Positions 21,775 through 33,083 of a stretch of DNA of 64,000 bases are shown piece by piece. The stretch lies in contig JABACO010000001.1 in assembly GCA_013339895.1 (NCBI GenBank), positions 29,683,847 through 29,747,846 of the forward strand, written 5' to 3'. The position numbers and the translations under genes were made by a program. The stretch comes from Ephydatia muelleri (lineage: Eukaryota; Porifera; Demospongiae; Spongillida; Spongillidae). Position 1 is the stretch's first letter, and each line of letters begins with the position of its first letter. Under the pieces are notes generated by a model. It searched no databases. It was not told the DNA's origin and saw only the letters and a list, made by a program, of their open reading frames with translations.

Positions 21775-23870
21775 TGTACTCTACACACATGAATGTGCAG
21801 TGTGGACACATAGGTGTGTGTTGTGAGGTACATCCATGAGGTGTGGTGACCACACAGACATGGGTGTGTGTTAATTGATGTTTGGTGTACATCATGTGGA
21901 GGGGTAACTCTGAAGCCACTGCATTTATTGGGAAGCGTATACTATCTAATGTCTTCAGCGCAGCTTGATTCATTGTGCCTATAAAGCTTGTTCTCTTGCA
22001 AAGATGGATTTAGCTTGAACAGAATTGTGGAAAGTGAAGATCAAACTTCAAAACACCCAGATGCTATGGTAGAGGAAATTGCCAAAATTGGTCCAAATGC
22101 TATCTCATACTTGCCAGCATGTGATGAGTGGCAAAAATAAGTCTATGTCAATTTCTTGGCATGATATTTGTAAGAAGGAATATTCTTCAACCTATAAAAT
22201 TTAGCATTTCCTACCAGCCTGCCGCAACAGTAAGAATTTGATGACATGGTAACTGCTTTTTTAGAGCATTGGCATTTGTAATAACTGGCTTCCAAGACTG
22301 ATGAACATCAAGAACTCAGAGCTATCCCAACAACATACGCAACACAATGCTGGAATTTTATCATGCTACCTTAATGCTCACGAAACAATGGATGAATATC
22401 TAGCAAGAACAGACATGCACAGTTCATCTGTCTGGGCTACAGAAGTTGAGTGTCCAATATGTTACAGACACCTCTAATGGTGTTTTGTAAATCTAGACAT
22501 ACATACAAGTGGCTGCAGTTTTTGCCACATCCCTGTGAAGACAGCAGTGTTGTATATGCAGTGCATTACATGCATGCAAAGAAGCTATTTATATGGTCAA
22601 TATATCCAACCATGTTAGGCGAATATAATAGTATAAACTCATGTATCAATCGTGTCTGAATATCTTTTTGGCTGATTTGTTAACAGATGTTTAATTATTG
22701 CCTATATGATAACAATTATTTTGCACAACAAATCAATACACTGTGAAGCGTTCAATAATATTTATAAAGAATGTAAACACACTGCGAAGCGTTCAATAAT
22801 ATTTACAACGGAATGTAGAAACGTTCATTTCTACCATTATAGATGTAGCTTAAAGATGATTAATGACTATGTTACTTAATGACCGTTTAGGAAAATTGTT
22901 TATGCCTGGACGAATGAAATGAGTTGCACCTAGATGCAGAAGACATGCATCCTTATCTCAATTAAAAAGCCGATTTTATTTTTCAAAATGATAGCCACAA
23001 ACCTACATATGCACTTGAGGCATAAAATATAGCTATCCTCACCGGGTCTATAACCGTGACAACTAGCATAGATGGTTAACTTTAGGCAGCCGTAGAGCGG
23101 TACTGCATGATATATCTAATTATAAATTGCGTGTTTGCGATATGCCGTATCACAGTGCAGCTCCATATGGTACATATACTTGCAACAAATCGATTATCTA
23201 CGTCATGGCACTGTATTCGACACCCTATAACGGCCCTTTCTCACTATTTGGCAAGGCCGGTACACTTTTCGCAACCAAAATTGTTCATGGTTGCGAAATT
23301 TGTACCGCCATATACAATTTTCGCCCGGTAGCGTGACAACACCCACATGCATACTGTTTGTGCATGTTGAGTTCCTTCATGCATTATATTCCATTTAACT
23401 GCTGTTGTGCATGTTTGTGCAGGCCACTGATTTTATTTACCGAGCTTTTTGTATTCTCTTTGTTGTTTCTCTGTATGGTTGCACGTATATATATCCTTTC
23501 GCATATCCATTGCGCTAATCCATGCTTCGCGCTTAACATGCATGCAATCATTTCCTCACGTGCCGCTATGCTACCACTCTCTACCGCACACACGAATTCG
23601 TGTGTTTGTAATATGATCTATATGACCGTCAATCGATTATTTCATTCCACCACATACATAACATAGGAATACACCAATAGCTTATATACCGTATAGAGTT
23701 TCACTGCATCATTTGACCCCTATCCCAGGAGTGCAGTACCTTATCAAGTGACCGGAAGTGAGTCACTATTCATCGTGTTCCACAAAGGGTCTATTCAGAA
23801 TACTCACATTATATGTTCTCCCTAACTTAGCCGTTCACAGATGGTATGACGTCTTAAAACACGTCTACAA
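21775..23870. other. Low-copy repeat edge, then no gene
   Basis: 21,775-21,870 continues the repeat block. Around 22,018-22,140 a short plus frame (NRIVESEDQTSKHPDAMVEE) ends in TAA and is unidentified. 22,740-22,810 has a short duplication (CACTG(T/C)GAAGCGTTCAATAA twice). The remainder shows nothing I recognise. Confidence 0.45.
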
Positions 23871-23994
23871 CTACAAAAGAACTCGGTGAATGGGGGAGAA
23901 GTCCCAGGTCCCCAGTACACTGAACCAGCTGGAGGGACTTTTCCCAGGAATTGTGGGGCAATTATCCTGGTAGCAGTGGAGGAGGAGGAAAGGA

Positions 23995-24034
23995 GGAGGA
24001 GGAGAGTTGTGTGTGTGTGTGTGTGTGTGTGTGC
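23995..24034. repeat. GGA-rich and (GT)n simple repeat
   Basis: GGAGGAGGAGG followed by about 14 GT units. It lies in the intron-like sequence in front of the PDZ exon copy. Confidence 0.8.
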
Positions 24035-24214
24035 ATGTGTGTGGATATGAAGGATGTGTGAAAGTCCACTGTATCTGTGAAAGCTCTTTCATGTAGACTT
24101 GTGCTGTCATTCATAGCATTGCATACTGTCACAATTGCACATGTATATGTGTGGGACATGTGTGTGGGAGGCGGAGAGGACATGAAGTGTACTTGTAGCC
24201 AGGGGTGCAAAATA

Positions 24215-24572
24215 CCCTGATGTACATGCACCCTCGTCCTCCCCATCCCTCTAGTGATGATGAGGACATACTCCACATAGAGATCCACAGAGATGGCCTT
24301 CAGCATCAGAGGAGGGGCTTTAATACAACAACCCCCCTCTGCGTTCTGAGAATGGCCCCCAGGACTATTAAGAGGGATGGGAGACTGAGGGAAAGTATGT
24401 GTCCTCATGGCCCCTCCCTTTAGTGGGTGTGGCCTTGAAGGTGGGGGATGAGTTGCTGGAGATCAATGGGAACAGTACAGAAGGGATGGGTCATGCAGAT
24501 GCCATCACCATCATCAAGCACGAAGGAGATATTGTCAAGCTGACCGTGAGAAGATTGCCTGAGAGCCTGGAC
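24215..24572 (+). pseudogene. PDZ-domain exon pair, copy 1 (decayed)
   Basis: 24,441-24,572 encodes VGDELLEINGNSTEGMGHAD ... IIKHEGDIVKLTVRRLPES, the second half of a PDZ domain (carboxylate-pocket partner helix and last strands), most like MAGI-type scaffold PDZs. The preceding 24,230-24,390 shows the first half in shifting frames (GFNTTTPLCVLRMA, KRDGRLR, FSIRGG). The acceptor is damaged (CTTGAAG where the 33-kb copy has CTTGCAG), and the donor reads ATAAGT. This is a pseudogene fragment carried by a segmental duplication tail-to-tail with 7TM copy C. Confidence 0.65.
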
Positions 24573-25570
24573 ATAAGTGTGTGTAGTGTGTGTGTGTGAG
24601 TGTGTACATGTGTGCGTGAGAGTGTGTGTGGTGGGTGGATATATGTTGGAATGTGTGTTCTTACATGTACATTATTTTGACATGAAGTGTGCTTTGGATA
24701 TGCATGTGTACAGTTTGGTGTGTGTACTGTATTTGTTCTTGTGTGTGTTCATGTGTGTAGGTATTTTAGTGAGAAATCATTCAGTTATGTGTACCTGCCT
24801 GTCCGGGTTTCATGTCAGTAGTTTGTTACACTTTCTGCATTTCTGGCTTTATGTGTTCACTCATATTGTGTGTATCCATCATTGGGTCACTTCGGGTGTA
24901 TAGATACTACACTGCAATAACAACCTGAGCTGTGTGTCACTACTGGCTATGATGTGTTTACATCAGTGAGTACACGAGTACACATAGTGTGCACAGCATA
25001 TGGGTGGGTGTGCTCATATAGTACACACACTGCACATAACACGCTCACAGCTTTAACATCAGCACATCTGTGGTGTGTGATTACAGTGGAGACATTACTG
25101 GTGTGCATGTCCTGTGCTGGAAAGGTGCACACACCCATGTCTGTGTGGTCACCACACCACATGGATGTACCTCTAAGCACACACCTATGTGTCCAGACTG
25201 CACATTCATGTGCACAGTATGTGTAGAGTACACATAGGTGCCGGTGTTGTGGGCGATTGATCAGCTACATGCAATGGGACAAAGATCTTAACACAATGGT
25301 CAGTGGCTCACACAGGTCAGCGGTGTTTGCACACCACACTGCTCTGTCCATGCCACAAGCTCCCTTCACGAAGACCAGGTCCCCATGGGCCACTGCTGAC
25401 ATATGCCTACACGGCCAGTTTGTCACGTGTGAATGATAAGTTTAATGTGTCTCACAACTGAAATGTTCATTACATTTGTGATGCATGTGTGCATATCATA
25501 CTTATCATAGCCCAGCCATGTCCTCCATATTAATTACACAAAACATATACATCAAAATAATTATACTACA
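24573..25570. repeat. Segmentally duplicated 3' block between PDZ exon and 7TM copy C
   Basis: TG-rich sequence, then TAGTGAGAAATCAT ... GTCCGGGTTTCATGTCAGTA, the ~280-bp CACCTTTCCAGCA block, GTCAGTGGCTCACACAGGTC and the AGCCCAGCCATGTCCTCCAT block. The order is the same as 33,225-34,190 and is found reversed after copy F (61,600-63,300). Confidence 0.75.
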
Positions 25571-25666
25571 ATCATTTACATTACACTAATAATGTTCACA
25601 TCAACACACACTTTGTTGGGTAAACATCTACCCAGAATTGCCCTGGCAAAGGCCGGCAAAACATTT

Positions 25667-26698
25667 TTAGACTTCAGTGGTAGCTGAAAAGTGAGTATGA
25701 CTTTTTTGATGTAGTGGAGTGGTCTCATTGATAGTAACCGATCCTTCTTCTGTGTTGTTTTGCTGCTTGACTCTCTGAACCCTATTTCTAAATTACGAAA
25801 TCTTTTTTGTATTGATGCACCTGATGACACAAAGGTGAGATATGAACAGCAGAGATGTAGTGAAGCTCCAATAGGGGGCAAATAGCGCAAAATGTAAAAG
25901 TGCATTGTAGTCCAGCATAGTAATAGTAGTATTGTAGAACAAGTATGTAGTGTTATATTCTTGTGTTACAAAATCATTTACAGTATAGCCAAATATTGGC
26001 ATCGTAAACAGAAGAAAGAATATTGGGTACAAGAGAAGAGGTAACATCTCACGCAGCACCTTCTTGTGCTGTTTGTCATATTCAGAACGAATGGCATTCC
26101 TCCTTCGACATGCTCGATGACAGAGTATGGTTCCCATGACGACCATTAGCAATGAGACAATCACGAGAACTGCAAATATTATAATGAATATGATCTCTTC
26201 CCATAGGTAGGTATCATTGCCATGACAACCTGTAAGGTTTATGCCCAGTAGCACAATAGTCACAGCCAGTGGTATCAGAAGTGAGCTTACCACATAGAGA
26301 CGTTCCAATCTCTGCAAATTCCTATGGAATACGGCAAAAGCAAATAGATGTATCGATATCCAAAGGGTGAACATCAGCTTGATGAACGATGACCCCATCA
26401 GTAGTGAGTCTAGCACAATCATAGACGCCATGAAAACCCCGTAGGTTTCGTTGTTGCTCAGTGGAGCGGGGAAAACAAGTGTAGATATAAATGCAATAAT
26501 CCAAATGATTGAAAATTCCATCGCGCTCAGAACTTGATACATTGCCAAACGGTAGACCAGGGTCTTGTGTAACCTTTGTTTGCAAACAACTGCGACGGCC
26601 GCCAGACATAGTAGCACAGAGACAAACGAGATAGGAGGGTTATTTATCCTTAGACTCGTTAGTTCGTCGAGATTGCTACAATTCAAGGCATCGTCCAT
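25667..26698 (-). pseudogene. 7TM family copy C, truncated by one stop
   Basis: The minus-strand frame opens at 26,698 with MDDALNCSNLDELTSL and runs through all seven transmembrane segments to CINTKKIS at 25,796. A TAA at 25,793 stands where copies A and F have CAA. Past the stop the frame stays open to 25,667 and encodes the usual tail (NTEEGSVTINETTPLHQKSH). The lesion removes only the last ~42 cytoplasmic residues, so a functional membrane core is conceivable. The conserved 5' block is present upstream (26,700-26,880). Sequence is about 85% like copy A. Confidence 0.8.
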
Positions 26699-26885
26699 TT
26701 TCTATCCAACTATTTACGTTACCACGGTTGTTTAGAAACGCTGGTCAAAAAAACTATATACGCCCTTTGATACGAATTTTTTTCATAGCAACTAATCTGT
26801 CGATGGTAACAAATATTAATTAACTTTTCATTTTTAACTGTAAGTGCATCTTTTAACCACAATGATGGTAATTCAATCTCTTGCA
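26699..26885 (-). promoter_or_regulatory. Conserved 5' block of 7TM copy C
   Basis: Read on the minus strand it shows the shared series: TTACCATCATTGTGGTTAAAAGATGCACTT, TTAATTAAT, GCTATGAAAAAAATTCG, TTTTTTGACCAGCGTTTCTA and CGTGGTAACGTAAATAGT, immediately 5' of the ATG. Confidence 0.65.
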
Positions 26886-27059
26886 GCTATAGCCCATGCT
26901 GTTAAAATTTTTATAGTTGTTATAAATAACTTGTACAGGGTGCCTTGTAATCATAAAAGCAACATCCATACACAAGATCCTAAAATAGTCACAACTAGTA
27001 TTGATATATTCATCGTATTTGACATTAGCAGGTTATTTTTCGGATGATTTAAAAAAATT

Positions 27060-27300
27060 TGATTCAAATCAAAAACAGATAATATGGTGCATGGTCTCAC
27101 AAGTAGCCACTCGTTTAGCCATTCGTGGGAATACCTCTAAATCTATGGCATTGACTGACCTCTTTGGTCGCCTCAGTCACTCACTGATTACAGCTAATGC
27201 TCGTGCCATTCTGAGTTGTTCCTACTTCCACCTTATGCAGCATGTGGATGAACTTTAATTTGTGTGTATTCGTTTGTATTAACAATAAATACATGAATGA
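27060..27300 (+). mobile_element. Non-LTR retrotransposon 3' end, fragment
   Basis: A plus frame reads MVSQVATRLAIRGNTSKSMA then LTDLFGRLSHSLITANARA / ILSCS, the terminal motif of a reverse-transcriptase polyprotein, followed by a stop and an ATTAACAATAAATACATGAATG-type tail. Only the last ~65 codons are present. Confidence 0.65.
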
Positions 27301-27419
27301 ATACATTATTATTAATTTTTGGCACTGCTAAAAGAAGTAGGTTCTGTAGACTCCCAAGTTGCTCGGTTTTTGCTACGCCAATGCGGTGGTTTCTGTCGGA
27401 TGGTCCATATTGCCAGATG

Positions 27420-28545
27420 CACCCCTCCTTCTGTAGCACTGGAAGGATTGCACTTATTTGATGAGGAGGTCCGCCAGACTTTTTCAGATACACTGTAGCA
27501 TGTGCATTGACCCATCTGATTCAGTTTGGCAGCAGGCCCAGCTGAGTCTGAGCAGCGGTGGTCTGGGGCTTCTCAGTGCATCATTACACTCATCAGCAGC
27601 ATTCATGTCTTCCTTTTCGATGTCGGGCTTTGCTACCAATACTAGTCACCCTCTTCTCCTATCTTTGGACCACTTCAATGCATGTGTTTTCCCGGCAGAG
27701 GCTATTTCTATTGATGAGTTACTTATTTCTCCAACGACCCAGAAGATGCTGTCCACCAAAATAGAGAACAAGCAGTTTAAGTTGCTTTTTGATGCCTCCT
27801 CTATTCCAAACAGGGCTCGTTTAATGTCTGCTTCATCAAACCTTGCAGCTTCTTGGCTATCAGTTATACCCTCCCCAGGTCTTAACCTCCACCTTGACAC
27901 AGCTGAATTCCAAACAGCCTTAAAATTGTGGCTAGGTATTGACATGATTGGGGTAGTAGGTGCCCATCTTGTTCAACCCAGTCATTAGATCTCTTAGGTC
28001 ACCATGCCCTAACATGTAGATATAATGGGGATGTAGTGTCACGCCACAACCAACTTAGGAATACCTTTTTTGAATCTTGCAGACAGGCTAGTGTTGGTGG
28101 ACAAATGGAGGCAGGAAGTGGTTTGGGGCATGATGAACGGCGCACCCGGCCAGCTGATGTCCTAGTGCCAAATTGGTATCTGGGGAAACCTGCAGGTTTT
28201 GATCTCACTGTTGCATCTCACCGCTTAATCAAAGCATCCTCAATGAAGCGCGTGTGACAGAAGGATCATCTGCCCGGGTTTCCAAACAAAGGAAGCATAT
28301 GCCTCCAATCATGTTAAGTGATCAGAGCTAGGCTGGTCATGCATACCTTTAGCTATTGAGACTTATGTTGCTGGGGAGCGGAAGAACGCTTACATCTTTC
28401 ACGCCTTGCCTCTCGCCTGGCTGCTAGACTAAATTTCTCCAAATCGCATGCCACCTCAACACTGTATGGTAGGCTCTAGTCAGAGCAAATGCAAGGGCAC
28501 TGCTATCCCGAGCATATGGCGTCGGCTCTGACATCCCAGCTTAAC
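27420..28545 (+). mobile_element. Non-LTR retrotransposon, C-terminal part with CCHC zinc motif and restriction-like endonuclease
   Basis: 27,458-27,960 is open and encodes the post-RT connection region (LSSGGLGLLSASLHSSAAF ... QFKLLF ... ARLMSASSNLAASWLSVIPS). In another frame follows CPSCSTQSLDLLGHHALTC (a CxxC-H-C knuckle) and GDVVSRHNQLRNTFFESCR, then RRTRPADVLVPNWYLGKPAG and FDLTV, which fits the PD-(D/E)xK pattern of restriction-like endonucleases in early-branching LINEs. The tail to 28,545 is degraded. Frame changes (about 27,965 and 28,240) and 5' truncation mean the copy is dead. The RT domain itself is missing. Confidence 0.65.
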
Positions 28546-28689
28546 TATAGGTTGGCAATCAGCTGTTCAGACATAGTCATTGTGTATTTTGTGTGTGCTC
28601 ATTTACATAGTTGAAGTAGCATGCATTACCTGCTGTGGTGCTGTATACAATCTATGTTTAGTATTATTGTTGTATATGTTATGAATATC

Positions 28690-29270
28690 GCTGTATATGT
28701 ATTTCTGTGTCTGTATATTTCAAAATAATAATAAAAAAACAAACAACAAATGTCTTGCTCCACAACTAAAGATGGGTGGGTGGTCTAGGGATCGTACTCG
28801 TCCAGCTGATGTTCTTGTACCAAACTGGGTCCTGGGTAAGCCAGCAGTATTTGACCTGTCTGTCACATCAAAGCTAAATACACAAATTTTTCAAGAAGCA
28901 TGTGTGACAGCTGCCTTGGCTGCCCAGATCCGCAAGCACCGAGTGAATGACGAAAGGTGCAGGGATCTAGGCTGGGCATGTATCCCTCTTGTGGTGGAGA
29001 CGTACGGATGTTGGGGTACTGAGGCTATTCAAACTTTGTCAAGATTTGCCACCAGTTTGTCCACTAGGCAGGGACGTCCCAAATCACTCGTGAGCAATGA
29101 AATCTTTGGAAGACTCAGTTTGGCCCTTGTGAGAGCGAATTCCCGAGCCATCCTATCCTGCTCTCTGTAAACTGTTTGTGTTAGGTAAAGTACTGTAGGT
29201 AGTAGCATATCAATAATTTCCATTTGTGTATTCTTATGTATATATGTATTCATTAATAATAATAAATGAA
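28690..29270 (+). mobile_element. Second copy of the same non-LTR element, endonuclease and tail
   Basis: 28,770-29,170 is continuously open. It encodes RTRPADVLVPNWVLGKPAVF, then AALAAQIRKHRVNDERCRDL / GWACIPLVVETYGCWGTEA and ends FGRLSLALVRANSRAILSCS. This matches the order of the 27.4-kb copy but is better preserved. The 3' end has ATTAATAATAATAAATGAATGG. The 5' boundary at about 28,730 follows an A-rich stretch, consistent with 5' truncation on insertion. Confidence 0.7.
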
Positions 29271-29555
29271 TGGATTAAGAGAATGAATTTTATAGTACAT
29301 AAAACGTTTCGATACAGTGTCAGAGTCATCTATGGTCAGTTTCTATAATGTCTCAAGATATTAGTGATGTGAATCTCTGTCCTTATCTTTTATCGTATAC
29401 GCATGCAAATCCCAAGTGCGATTCTTGGCCTATAAGAGGATAAACGTTGCCATGCCAAAGTTCCCGCCCTTATAAAGTACATTGAAATTTTAAAGTTGGC
29501 AAGTTGTTCCTTCATATTCCAACGTGAACTGGAGGTGTGGCGTAGGTATATTTGA
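29271..29555. other. No gene recognised
   Basis: AT-rich spacer between the retrotransposon tail and the low-copy repeat. Confidence 0.4.
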
Positions 29556-30020
29556 ATTGTTACGTGTGTGACACCATTTTGTTGTGTGTGTGTGTGTGTA
29601 TGTACATGGTGTGAGAGTGTGCGCTGGATGGATACATGTTCGATATTGTGTTCTTACATTATTTTGACATGCAGTGTGCTTTGGATATGCACATGTATAG
29701 TTTGGTGTTTGTACTGTATTTGTTCTTGTGTGTGTTCATGTGTGCAGGTGTTTTAGTGTGTTTGTGTATACATAAAGTATGTGCACATGTGTGCACAAGA
29801 TACAGAAGTGTACAGTATCTGTGAGGGCCTTTGTGTGTGTTTTCCAGGTTTGTCAGGTGTGTGTATGTGTGCTTATGCAAATGTCATGTTTTTGTGTGTG
29901 TGTGTGTGTGTGGTGTGTATGTGGTGTGTGTGGTGTACGTGGTGTGTGTGGTGTGTGTGGTGTGTGTGGGTGTGTGTGGTATGTGGTGTGTGGTGTGTGC
30001 ATCACATCTAATATTCCAAC
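29556..30020. repeat. TG-rich low-copy repeat (inverted partner at 43,450-43,800)
   Basis: TG/GTGTGTGGT microsatellite (29,895-30,000) and flanking words (TTTGGATATGCACATGTA, TGTGTGTTCATGTGTGCAGG, GATACAGAAGTGTACAGTAT) occur in reverse at 43,450-43,760. Cysteine/valine-rich frames here are artefacts of the repeat. Confidence 0.75.
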
Positions 30021-30027
30021 CGTATAG

Positions 30028-30101
30028 CTGCTAGTCCCACCAAGGATGAGGGAACATTTGGTACCCATGACTACATGAACTCTCTAACGATGAATAAGTG
30101 A
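30028..30101 (+). CDS. Candidate terminal coding exon, copy 1
   Basis: After the acceptor CAACCGTATAG the frame reads ASPTKDEGTFGTHDYMNSLT then MNK and stops (TGA). The reverse-complement copy at 43,371-43,444 keeps the same frame and stop with a few substitutions (GTSGSHDYMNSLTRNK). It follows the TG-rich block that trails the PDZ exon, so it may be the last exon of the PDZ gene; this is inference. Confidence 0.4.
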
Positions 30102-30650
30102 AACTTGTTTTTTTTTTTAACCCTAACCACATTGAGTATCCATCGCAACCATTTTTATTACTTTCGTTTCACTCCTCATTTATTGACTTCTCGTTTCCGT
30201 GGCAGCTATTAATCTATTTTCATGGCACATCAGAATGGGAATGGGACATGAACATCACCTACCTTTACCAATAGTTTTGTACTGTTACCTCTGCTCTGTG
30301 TGAAGTACTGCTCATTTAGCGTGTAGCTGTGGCTTGTTGGCTTATCTCATATTAATTAAACTGCAAGGCTTGTTGTACAAAGTGATCATGTGAATGTAGT
30401 GGAAAGTTGGGGGCGTGGAGGTGGTGTGGTCACTGTGGGAATGATGTAATGGAAACATGTATCCTGTGGTCAGCCATTATGGCAGAGGAAGGTGATGCAT
30501 ATGGTAACACTGTAATATTCAATAAGTGTTGCCTCAGTAATGTTTGGTACCAGAGATCGTCGTGCAGTGGGATTGGCAACACACACACATCAGCTTTTGC
30601 CTCAGTAAAGACTTGGCATGTAATTCATGTGGATTTAAAATGAAAAAACA
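30102..30650. repeat. Low-copy repeat (copies near 43.2-42.8, 51.8-51.4 and 53.4-52.9 kb, inverted)
   Basis: Includes TTTTAACCCTAACCACATTG, ATGAACATCACCTACC, GCGTGTAGCTGTGGCTTGTT, AGTTGGGGGCGTGGAGGTGG, GTGTTGCCTCAGTAATGTTT and TCAGCTTTTGCCTCAGTAAA. The same series in reverse order and strand appears three more times. Short open frames in it are not conserved as protein. Confidence 0.75.
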
Positions 30651-30654
30651 TCAG

Positions 30655-30965
30655 CATCATGGTTTCCCATAAAGATGAAAAATCCACCAAAAGTATATAA
30701 GCGTCTGGCCTCTCTGCTTTCTGCTAAATGGACCTGGCCTATAGCCTACACATTACTGCGAAGTCCAGCTATGCGCATTCGAGGGTCACCTTGGCCATTA
30801 TATGTCTGCTACCCAACCTCCTCTTGACCAGGTGTCAAGGGAAGCCCTTCAACTTGCACAATTGATTCTCATATTTTGTTTCCTTTTATTTATGTGAATT
30901 GTTTGTTTAGTGTTCACTACATCACTGGTTGGGTTTTGCACTGTTTAATAATAATAAAACGTCAA
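30655..30965 (+). mobile_element. Non-LTR retrotransposon 3' tail fragment
   Basis: A plus frame reads KRLASLLSAKWTWPIAYTLL then RSPAMRIRGS, matching the closing motif of reverse-transcriptase ORFs (LL.RS...IRG), followed by an AATAATAATAAAAC tail at 30,947. The fragment is short and degraded. Confidence 0.5.
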
Positions 30966-31440
30966 CAAATATGATGGTCATTAGATTTATTTATAAGAAA
31001 AGAAATCAAATCTATCCATGGGTATTCTTAGCAAGTTCTAAGCACCACTTAGAAATGTGTCGTTTCTAAATTGCGTACTGTACAGAGATTTATGTCAACC
31101 GACCCAACTGATTTGCCAATGTGGAATTTTCATTCACATACGACATGTATCCAAAAGTCGTGACTTCGATATATTCATGATTAAGCTGTTGCACATAATT
31201 GCTTTGTTCTCACACCACAAAATATGTAAACTAGACACATATATTATGTGTAGTCACTCCTCCTAATGGAAAGATACATTTCATGTACAACTGTCAGGCG
31301 TTTTCTCGAGAAAAATCATTTGCCGTTGGAGTGCTGCTCCATGTAAGCCAAAATATAGGACAGCAGAAACCGTGAACTGTGCAGCATTAGTAGACAGAAA
31401 AATAGCACGCCTTGACAGTCCGCTCTGATTTTTTTCTAGT
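30966..31440. other. No gene recognised
   Basis: AT-rich sequence with unremarkable short frames. Confidence 0.4.
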
Positions 31441-31461
31441 GCTGAAATGATCAAACTTAAT

Positions 31462-31600
31462 CACCACCCCACTGAATAACCACACTCACTGAATAACCAC
31501 GCTACTGAATAACCACACTAACTGAATAACCACTCCACTGAATAACCACTCAACAACAATTAACCTTTGCTGAATAACCACACATTGAATAACCACATGC
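31462..31600. repeat. CTGAATAACCAC minisatellite
   Basis: CTGAATAACCAC recurs about eight times with spacing of 14-24 bp, degenerating toward 31,600. Confidence 0.85.
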
Positions 31601-31659
31601 CACATCCACTGTCACTGTACATGTATCGTGCCTCCCGTCCATACCCATACCATATCACA

Positions 31660-31990
31660 TTCCCTGTGGTGTGTGTGGAGGAGGTGATGGTGCCTCCGCT
31701 CATCTCCAGACCTAGAACTGGTAAAGCAACCGCAGCTGGTCAGTGCTCCTTGTAGTGTTATGGGATGGTGTGGTTTAGTGTGGTATGGTGTGTGTCGTGG
31801 TGTGGTGTAGTGTGTGGGATGTGCTCTTGCCTAATGGTGACTGTGTCTACACTGACCACACCCATCATCCATTGGGTCCACCATTCAGGTACCCAATCAC
31901 TCTAGATCCTTGAATTAGGCCTTCAGCCTTCCTTCCTCCTCCACCTCACATTCCCCTATGTATTCATAGCCTCGGTCATGCCCACCACAT
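31660..31990 (+). repeat. Duplicated exon-flank fragment
   Basis: CTCCAGACCTAGAACTGGTA ... CGCAGCTGGTCAGTGCTCC is a decayed copy of the micro-exon region at 32,730-32,770. The following TGTGCTCTTGCCTAATGGTG stretch recurs at 32,810-32,950, so ~250 bp is tandemly duplicated about 1 kb apart. Confidence 0.6.
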
Positions 31991-32081
31991 CATAGTAACC
32001 ATGGTTGTCACTGATTCATTATAATATCATATCCGTGTGTTCACAATGATGTATGCGCTTCACAGGTTTTGAAAGATGGAC

Positions 32082-32084
<3 letters not shown>

Positions 32085-32116
<32 letters not shown>
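32085..32116. repeat. (TG)n microsatellite
   Basis: About 16 TG units. Confidence 0.95.
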
Positions 32117-32118
<2 letters not shown>

Positions 32119-32180
32119 ATGTACATGTATGCGTGTATTCGGTAACCTTCTCATTTCCTCCTCCCCATGCCAACCCTACA

Positions 32181-32315
32181 GTGTATCTCTGTAAGATGGA
32201 CAATCAGCCGCCCCCACAACAGGCTGTTGCCATGGTGATGGACAATCGTGGCTACTCCTTCTCTGGCAACACCAATACTCTCACCTCCGGTGGGAACTAC
32301 CCGGGAAATCAGTTG
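32181..32315 (+). CDS. Candidate exon of the PDZ scaffold gene
   Basis: After the acceptor CCAACCCTACAG an open stretch reads VYLCKMDNQPPPQQAVAMVM then DNRGYSFSGNTNTLTSGGNY. It is proline/glutamine and glycine/asparagine-rich, as in linkers between scaffold domains. No donor is certain at the 3' end. Its position 0.9 kb before the PDZ exon, on the same strand, suggests membership in one gene. Confidence 0.35.
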
Positions 32316-32364
32316 ATGTGCCCAATCACATTCCTTCTGTTATCCAGCATTGTTCCTCTGTGGT

Positions 32365-32660
32365 ATGTGAGAGGAGATGGTGGGTATGGGGAGGAGGAGA
32401 TGATGGGTATGGGGAGGAGATGATGGGTGTGGGGAAGAGATGGTATGGGGAGGAGACGATGGTATGGGGTAGAGATGGTATGGGGAGGAGATGATGGGTA
32501 TGGGGCAGAGATGATGGGTATGGGGAGGAGACGATGGTATGGGGTAGAGATGGTATGGGGAGGAGATGATGGGTATGGGGAGGAGATGATGGGTATGGGG
32601 AGGAGATGATGGGTATGGGGAGAAGATGGTGGGTATGTGGAGGAGGTGATTAGCTGATGG
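32365..32660. repeat. GGTATGGGGAGGAGATGAT minisatellite
   Basis: About 14 units of 18-20 bp with small variants. The MGRRRWYG-type frames are artefacts. It sits in the presumed intron between the 32.2-kb and 32.74-kb exons. Confidence 0.9.
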
Positions 32661-32735
32661 TAGGGGAAGGAGGTGATTGTAGGGAAGAGGTTCTGGTATG
32701 GGGAGGAGGTATGGATCTAATTCTCTCTTCCCCAG

Positions 32736-32764
32736 ACCAGGAGCTGGTCAAGCAACAGCAGCTG
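32736..32764 (+). CDS. Candidate 29-bp micro-exon
   Basis: CTCTCTTCCCCAG precedes ACCAGGAGCTGGTCAAGCAA CAGCAGCTG, followed by GTAAGTGC: strong splice sites on both sides, encoding QELVKQQQL. The copy at about 31,710 has lost the donor consensus. Confidence 0.4.
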
Positions 32765-33083
32765 GTAAGTGCTCCATTGTAGTGTTATGGAATGATGTGG
32801 TGTGTGGGATATGCTCTTGCCTAATGGTGGCTGCATCTAAACTGACCACACCCATCATGTCCAACTGTCAACCACTCTACCTTGCTTTGGAGCGTGTTTT
32901 CATTGCCTCAGCCACGCCCACCACGCAATAGTAACCACGCCCACCAATAGAGTTGCCCTTGATGCATCACAATCTAAAAGAATGGACCATGTGTGTGTTT
33001 GTGTGTGTGTGTGTGTGGTGTTTGTGCATGTAGGCGTGCGCATATGTGCATGTGTCCTCCCCTTTGTGGGTGTGGCCTTGCAG

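Noticed and set aside
29568-30068. Cys/Val-rich small secreted-looking proteins
   Set aside because: Frames follow TG-rich simple sequence on both strands and shift with repeat length between duplicated copies.
32365-32660. MGRRRWYG repeat protein
   Set aside because: An 18-20-bp minisatellite; the frame is not kept across unit variants.
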